Source: Epichloe hybrida (Eukaryota > Ascomycota > Sordariomycetes > Hypocreales > Clavicipitaceae). Taken from it: 27,739 nt of DNA. This document shows positions 22,747 through 27,739 of the stretch, piece by piece (the first letter of the stretch is position 1; each line of letters starts with the position of its first letter). The notes under the pieces are model-generated. The model worked only from the letters and a program-made list of their open reading frames with translations, made no database searches and was not told the origin of the DNA. A program made the translations under genes and the position numbers. The stretch covers positions 1 through 27,739 of the forward strand of contig JAFEKR010000132.1 of NCBI GenBank assembly GCA_019022495.1, read 5' to 3'.

Positions 22747-23219
22747 TGTTATATGCTATAATACGCGCGCCTATAAATGCGCGTATTTGCGATAATAAGC
22801 ATAAGGGATATAGGGGATCGCAGGGATAAATAACATAATAAGGGATAATAATATTAGTTATCTAGGTAAAGGGACTATTTAATCTATAAAGAGATTACCT
22901 ATAGCTAGATTCTTTTAAGGTTCTTTATGCACGCCTAACTTTAGATTTTTAACTTAAATGCCTAGCGCTACTATAGCTACTATTATGTTTACCTTAATAA
23001 GATAAATTAATAAGATTATTTCCCTAACTTAACTAAAAAGTCACTTCTAATCTAACAGACTATTTAATCTAAATTGTCTCTATTTGTAAAGACTAATTTA
23101 GCTATTGTTGTAATTGCTGCTATTAAGTTAATTAACCCTTCTAACGTAAGCAGACGTTACTGCTACCTATGACCGTGGGCTAGCATCGTGTCTTTTAGGG
23201 TGTTGTTTTCCGCTTGACA
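22747..23219 (+). repeat. 3' LTR
   Basis: Starts TGTTATATG and ends CTTGACA, so it has the canonical TGT...ACA ends. Same length as the 5' LTR. Its first 330 bases are more heavily mutated and its last 120 bases less mutated than the 5' copy: GACGTTACTGC and CCGTGGG here face GATATCACCAC and CTATAGG there. Confidence 0.9.
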
Positions 23220-23360
23220 AATTACTAAAGCTATAGGAGTAAGGGTATTAGTTTAGTATTAAGGTATTTTAGTAAAGGAAATAATTATTGAGGAGAAGAG
23301 GACTAATAGGATAAAGGGGAAGGTATAATAAGATTATAATAATAGAGGGATAGTATTATA
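23220..23360 (+). pseudogene. Ankyrin-repeat gene, upstream fragment
   Basis: Between the 3' LTR and the inverted-repeat transposon one frame (start ATT at 23221) reads through three RIP stops and ends DYNNRGIVL. That is the start of an ankyrin repeat (D-x-x-G-x-T-x-L). It continues in the same phase after the transposon at 25280 with VL-stop-AAEIEYEA. The part further upstream is cut off by the LTR element. Confidence 0.65.
23353..23360 (+). repeat. Target-site duplication of the inverted-repeat transposon, left copy
   Basis: GTATTATA, matched exactly by 25280-25287. Both copies occupy the same codon phase (GTA TTA TA) of the ankyrin frame, which makes chance similarity unlikely despite the AT-rich sequence. 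Confidence 0.75.
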
Positions 23361-23929
23361 TACAGAGTATTGTTTTGTAGTGTAGTTAGTGTAGTTTTTA
23401 GGAAAAATTTGTATTTGTAGTGTAGTTTTTTTTTTCTTGTAGTTAATATATTGTAGTTTTTTTTTATAGTTAGTGTAATGTAGTTTTTTTTTTATAGTGT
23501 AGTGTATTGTAGTTTTTTTTTGCTTATAGTGTAGTGTAGTTAGTGTAGTTACTAATTACACTAACTACAAAAACTACAAATATAGTGTTAGTAAAAAAAA
23601 AAGTAGGCTTTTTTATTATATAAGGTTATTATAAGGATTAAAAGAAGGCTAGTTATATAGAAGCTTTTATTATTACCTATTTTACCTAATTAGTTATATA
23701 ATTTATAAAATTTACCTTTTTTTAAGGATTTTACTATAACTAGGGTAATTTATAATATTATAACTTTTTAATAAAACGATTATACCTAATACTTTATTTT
23801 ACTAATATAACTTAAAGAAAAACCTTCTTATTATTTTATTTACTATTACTATTAATTATTTTATATTTTAAAATGTTATTATTATTATTTTAAATAAAAA
23901 ATACCCTAAACTAATAGAATAAAATTAAT

Positions 23930-24511
23930 TAAGAAATCTAGATAAATTACTAGAAGTTAATAAAATATATACTTAGTACTTAAATCTTATTCTTAATATA
24001 ATAAGAACTTAAAAAAAGCTTAAACTATTTATTTAAGATTTAAACTAATTAAATATTACTTTTAGCTTTATAATTCTAAAGCTTTAAGAAGTTATATATA
24101 GTAACTTTATATATCTTATTACTATAATATATAAATAAAGAATATAATAAACTAATATTTATAATCTATTAATAAATAATTAATAGTATTATTTTAATTA
24201 CCCTATATAGCTTAATTAAGCTATTAAAAATAAGTTTAACTTATTTTTTAAAATAAAACTAAGACTTACTTTTATATAATATACTATACTTATTATAAGA
24301 GCTTTAATAACTTTAATAACCTTAATTACTATTATTACTATTAATACTATTATTACTATTATTACTTAATTACTATTATTACTATTATTACTTAATTACT
24401 ATTATTACTATTATTTTACTTTTATTATTATTTTAAAAAAATATAAAAGAGAAAACATTTTTATAATATTAATATTTTTAAAAACCTTAAAATACTAAGT
24501 TATTAAAAACT
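23930..24511. other. AT-rich core of copy B, absent from copy A
   Basis: No frame or family motif. It contains a tandem array at about 24343-24415 built from TTACTATTA with interspersed TTAATTACT. Copy A lacks this part because the LINE abuts at the matching position. Confidence 0.5.
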
Positions 24512-24615
24512 ATAGCTTTTACTATAGTAATTTACTTATAATTACTAGTATTTATATTTAAGTTATTTATTTATTTATTTATTTTTTATTAAACTTTAAC
24601 ACTAATAATATTATA

Positions 24616-24735
24616 AGTAATCTTAGTAATCTTAGTAATACTAGTAATATTAGTAATATTAGTATTATAAGCTATTATAAGCTATAATAAGATATAATAA
24701 GCTATTATAAGCTATAATAAGATATAATAAGCTAC
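24616..24735. repeat. Minisatellite block in copy B
   Basis: Same arrays as 4985-5106: an AGTAATATT-type array followed by TATAAGCTAT/TATAATAAGA units. The unit number and order differ from copy A, so the arrays have expanded or contracted since the copies diverged. Confidence 0.7.
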
Positions 24736-25279
24736 TTATATTAAGTTTACTAGTAGTTTTTTTATAGTTTTTTAAAATAAGTAATAATAATAATTTATAG
24801 AAATATAAAATAATTTATAGAAATAGTAAATAATATAATAAGAAGGTTTTTCTTTAAGTTATATTAGGGAAATAAAGTATTAAGTTAAATAGTATTATTA
24901 AAAAAGTATAATATTATATATAACCTTACTTAGTTATAATAAAATTATAAAAATAATATAATATTATAAATTCTATAACTAATTTAATAAAATAGGTAAT
25001 AATAAAAGCTTTTATATAACTAGCTTTCTTTTAACCTTATAAATACTAATAACTAATAAAAAGTCTAATACTAAATTTATAGTGTTTATAGTTAGTGTAG
25101 TTTAGGAAAAAAAATTTGTAGTGTAATGTATTATAGTTTTTTTTTTTTATAGTTAGTATAGTGTAGTTTTTTTTTCCTTATAGTTAGTGTAGTTTATAGT
25201 GTAGTGTAGTTTATAGTGTAGTTACTACACTACAATACAAATACTACACTACACTACACGTTTTAGTGCAATACTCTAG

Positions 25280-25618
25280 GTATTATAGGCCGCAGAGATA
25301 GAATATGAGGCCATAGTAAAGCAGCTGCTCGCATAATACAATGTTAATCTTAACTTAAAAGATAATAATAGCTAAATATTACTACTATAGGCTATAAGAA
25401 AAGGGCATAAGGCAGTAGTTAAGCTATTACTTACTAGAGATAGTATTAACCTAGATAGTAAAGATAAAGATAATTAAACGCTACTATTATAGGCTATAGG
25501 GATAGGACATAAGGTAGTAGTTTAGCTACTAGTTACTAAGAATAGTATTAACTTAAATAATAAAGATAAAGATAGTTAAACGCTGCTCTTATAGGCGCGG
25601 CTCTTATAGGCGCGGCTC
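25280..25618 (+). pseudogene. Ankyrin-repeat gene, downstream fragment (about three repeats)
   Basis: From 25280 one frame reads VL-stop-AAEIEYEAIVKQLL, then IRKGHKAVVKLLLTR, then IGIGHKVVV-stop-LLVTK, with linkers of the form SKDKDN-stop-TLLL-stop-A. These are successive ankyrin repeats of the fungal type (GHxAVVKLLL, DxxDxxGQTPLLWAA) in which Gln and Trp codons became stops. Repeats begin near 25270 (spliced by the transposon), 25361, 25460 and 25560. Ankyrin repeats mediate protein binding; in fungi such arrays often end large STAND or HET-linked proteins, but the effector part is not visible here. The frame leaves the ankyrin pattern at about 25618, where the second inverted-repeat element begins. 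Confidence 0.8.
25586..25615 (+). repeat. 15-base perfect tandem duplication in the ankyrin frame
   Basis: CTCTTATAGGCGCGG occurs twice head to tail, followed by a third CTCTT. It adds five codons in frame and retains CGCG, unlike its surroundings. It lies just before the second inverted-repeat element. Confidence 0.8.
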
Positions 25619-27449
25619 TTTGTCACGGCTTGCACCGAAAGGTTGTAAACGAAGTAATAGCTAAGACTATTGCAGTCACTGCTAGATAAATACTAGCTAG
25701 GGGCGGGTGCATAAAGGTTTTAATCTCTAACCTAGCACTAATAATATGCGTAGTCTTTAATAAATACCTTGCTTTATAAGCATATAGCTATCTTATAGCT
25801 AGCTAGTCTTTTTATTATTTATATAGCCTAAAGGTTCTTTAAAGACTTACTTTAATAAATATCCTATCTCTAACCTTTATACTCCTAATATAATACCTCC
25901 CTTATATATAATTAACCTTAATTATAAAATAAGCTACTTACTTAGGGCATAGTTATTATATTAGAGCTTTATAAGGAAAATAAGATAAGGTACCTTATAT
26001 TTAGATATATAAGTAAATAAAAAGAAATAATAATAATAATACTACTAATTAAAAATAACCCCCTTTATTATAGTTAGTAATATTTAAATAGTAGCTTATA
26101 TATAGCTTTAATATAGTGAAATAAATATTATTACCTATTATATAGCTAGAAGAAAAAAAAAATAACCTATATTAATTTTTATAATTAGTTTAAATAAATA
26201 AGGTACCTAATACTATAGTTCTAAATAGTTTAACTAAAGGGCTTATATTATAGTTACTATAAGTTTATAGCTATTAGGTATATATATATTTAGTAATACT
26301 AATAGTTATTATTATAATTTATAAATTACTTATATATAGTGTGTTAAATTACTTAAGGGGTCTAAGGTTAATATAAAAAAGACTAATTTTTCCCCCCTTT
26401 TATACACTTTCTTTCTCTTATAATATTCCTTAACCTTATAAGTTACCCTTACTAGCTAAGTAATAGCTCTCTTATTATTATTACTTAGTAGTTACTAATC
26501 TCTTTTAGTCCCTAATTATTATTATTATTTATTTTTATTTATCTTAGTTTTTTACTTTTATTTAGCTTATAAGTTTATACTCTTACTAGTATTTACTTCT
26601 TTATCTAGTCTATTATAGCTAACTTATAGCTAGTTTACTATATTTAAGTCTTATACCTAAACTTTACCTTTATTAATACCTTAAGAAAATCTATTAACTA
26701 AAAAATCTCCTATAAAGTCTTCTATAAAGTTTTCTCTAAAGTAAACTTCTTTTAAAATCTTATTATAAGTTTATTATATTCTTATAGTATCTTTATTACT
26801 AACTTATTACTAGTAAAATAACTTTAAAAAAGATTTTATATATACACTATTATTAGTAAGTAATAATATAAAATATTCTCCTAAAAAATAGCACTTATAA
26901 AATCCTAGGATACTTTATTAATAAAAAGACCTTTATAGTAAAATATAATAAATCTTTAAGTATAACTTCTTTACTTATTTATTACTTCTTTATAGCTAAT
27001 ATTTAATAGGCTATTTAATAAAATATACTTATTACTTTTAAAATAATAAAAACTATATTATAGTATATCTTTTTTAACTAGAATTTACTTACTTATTACT
27101 AATATATTATTAGACTTTAGCTTAAATTATATAGCTTTATAATAAGCTATTTAAACTTATTAAAGCTACTCCTAAAGTGTTAGGAGCGCAGAGGTCAAAG
27201 ATAGGATGTTCATCGAAGCGGGTCTTCGGAGAACCTTTAGGCTATGCGAATAACAAAGAGGCTAGCTAGCTACAAGATAGCTATATGCTTATAGAGCAAG
27301 GTATTTATTAAAGACTACGCATATTATTAGTGCTAGGTTAGAGATTAAAACCTTTATATACTTACCCCTAGCTAGTATTTATCTAGTAGTAACTATAATA
27401 GTCTTAGCTATTACTTTATTCTTAACCTTTTAGTATAAGCTATAATAAA
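25619..27449. mobile_element. Second inverted-repeat element (non-autonomous)
   Basis: 25619-about 25895 and about 27172-27449 are reverse complements with mostly C/T and G/A differences: TTTGTCACGGCTTGCACC on the left faces TTTATTATAGCTTATACT on the right. The arms are about 270 bases and the element about 1.83 kb. RIP is uneven: the outer part of the left arm and the inner part of the right arm (27180-27290) are nearly unmutated while their partners are saturated. The middle has no coding signal. No clear target duplication was found, and it is not related in sequence to copies A and B. Confidence 0.7.
25896..27171. other. AT-rich core of the second inverted-repeat element
   Basis: About 1.3 kb without any followable frame, RNA gene or family motif; short AT microsatellites (AATAAT near 26030, TTATTA near 26470 and 26520). 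Confidence 0.5.
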
Positions 27450-27739
27450 TTAATCTCTCTTAACCTTTTTAAGGATATAAACTATTAGCTAGATTATTAT
27501 ATAGCTAATACTCAAAAGATCTATAAGAAACACGCTAGTACCTTATAATAATAAAGCTATAGATAATTAGGAAGATAAAGAACCCCTATAATCTAAAACT
27601 ATAGATAATAAGGTATAATAAACGCTACTTAATCCTAATTTAGGTAAAGGTATAAATAATATAACTAAAGAAAAAAGGGCATTATAATAACGCTATAAGG
27701 TTATATAATCTAAGCTATATTACCTTTAAAGAAAATAAA
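27450..27739. other. Unassigned RIPed DNA at the right edge
   Basis: AT-rich. Short plus-strand stretches such as DNKV--TLLNPNLGKG could be coding remains, but they are too short and broken to assign. It could be a continuation of the ankyrin gene beyond the second element; not demonstrable here. Confidence 0.35.

Larger units (their letters stand above)
11260..23219 (+). mobile_element. Large Gypsy-type LTR retrotransposon with downstream accessory genes, RIP-degraded
   Basis: Two 473-base LTRs bound about 11 kb of internal sequence: primer site, gag-protease, RT/RNase H/integrase, then about 4.2 kb of accessory DNA with a candidate antisense frame and a sense frame bearing an Ulp1-type protease, then a purine-rich tract. 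RIP is less complete than in the LINE or in the other Gypsy: CAA, CAG and TGT codons survive in places, so this insertion may be younger. Gag-protease, RT and the protease-like frame are each followable for hundreds of codons with very few indels. No matching target duplication is seen (GTAGC before, AATTA after). The pol type matches a fungal Metaviridae group with an integrase core containing YLLEARCDLTG. Confidence 0.9.
23361..25279. mobile_element. Inverted-repeat DNA transposon, copy B (non-autonomous, long arms)
   Basis: About 1.92 kb. The left arm (23361 to about 23930) is the reverse complement of the right arm (about 24735-25279), over roughly 540 bases with small indels. The tips read TACAGAGTATTG and CAATACTCTAG, and the adjacent tip regions are packed with GTAGTG/CACTAC. 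An 8-base duplication GTATTATA flanks it. The CAGAG/TAGAG start and 8-bp duplication suit hAT; the very long arms suit Mutator-like elements. No transposase frame is present, so it would have been moved by an enzyme from elsewhere. The middle (23930-24735) is extremely AT-rich with minisatellites. Copy A at 4885-5672 is the same family. Confidence 0.8.

Noticed and set aside
25586..25615. Target-site duplication of the second inverted-repeat element
   Set aside because: Both 15-base copies lie on the same side of the element, so it is a local tandem duplication rather than a flanking duplication.
1..27739. tRNA or rRNA genes
   Set aside because: No cloverleaf, A/B box pair or ribosomal core sequence was recognised on either strand, though short degraded RNA genes could be missed by eye.

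Overview
This window has no intact protein-coding gene. It is a stack of dead, nested transposable elements in a TA-rich, stop-riddled stretch of DNA. Former CAG, CAA and TGG codons read as TAG or TAA, and CpA, TpG and CpG are strongly depleted in favour of TpA. That is the signature of repeat-induced point mutation (RIP), which points to a filamentous ascomycete (Pezizomycotina) and an AT-rich heterochromatic island. No species is assignable. Protein families were recognised by conceptual translation through the RIP stops. No database search or computation was run.

Layout, left to right. (1) 1-4884, minus strand: a Tad1-like non-LTR retrotransposon (LINE) with ORF1, an endonuclease, a reverse transcriptase (RT) and a C-terminal domain. 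It abuts (2) 4885-5672, the right half of an inverted-repeat DNA transposon. A fuller copy of that transposon lies at 23361-25279. (3) 5673-7795 and 8580-about 10040, plus strand: a Ty3/Gypsy pol with RT, integrase and a chromodomain-like tail, split by (4) a 0.77 kb almost RIP-free element at 7796-8569 with a target duplication. (5) About 10040-11259: a further damaged open frame of unknown identity. (6) 11260-23219: a complete large Gypsy-type LTR retrotransposon of about 11.96 kb, with two 473-bp LTRs, gag-protease, RT/RNase H/integrase, and then about 4.2 kb of accessory DNA. That accessory DNA holds a sense frame with a complete Ulp1-type (C48) cysteine-protease signature and, before it, a candidate antisense frame. 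(7) 23220-25618: remains of an ankyrin-repeat gene, interrupted by the inverted-repeat element (8) at 23361-25279, which left an in-phase 8-bp target duplication. (9) 25619-27449: a second inverted-repeat element sitting in or next to the ankyrin repeats. (10) 27450-27739: unassigned RIPed DNA.

How it fits together: an ankyrin-repeat gene and a Gypsy element were hit repeatedly by DNA transposons, a LINE and a large LTR element, and nearly everything was then mutated by RIP. The 7796-8569 element arrived late or escaped RIP. The most interesting item is the LTR element with a downstream Ulp1-like protease: His, Asp, Gln and Cys positions all lie in one frame with spacing very close to that of yeast Ulp1.
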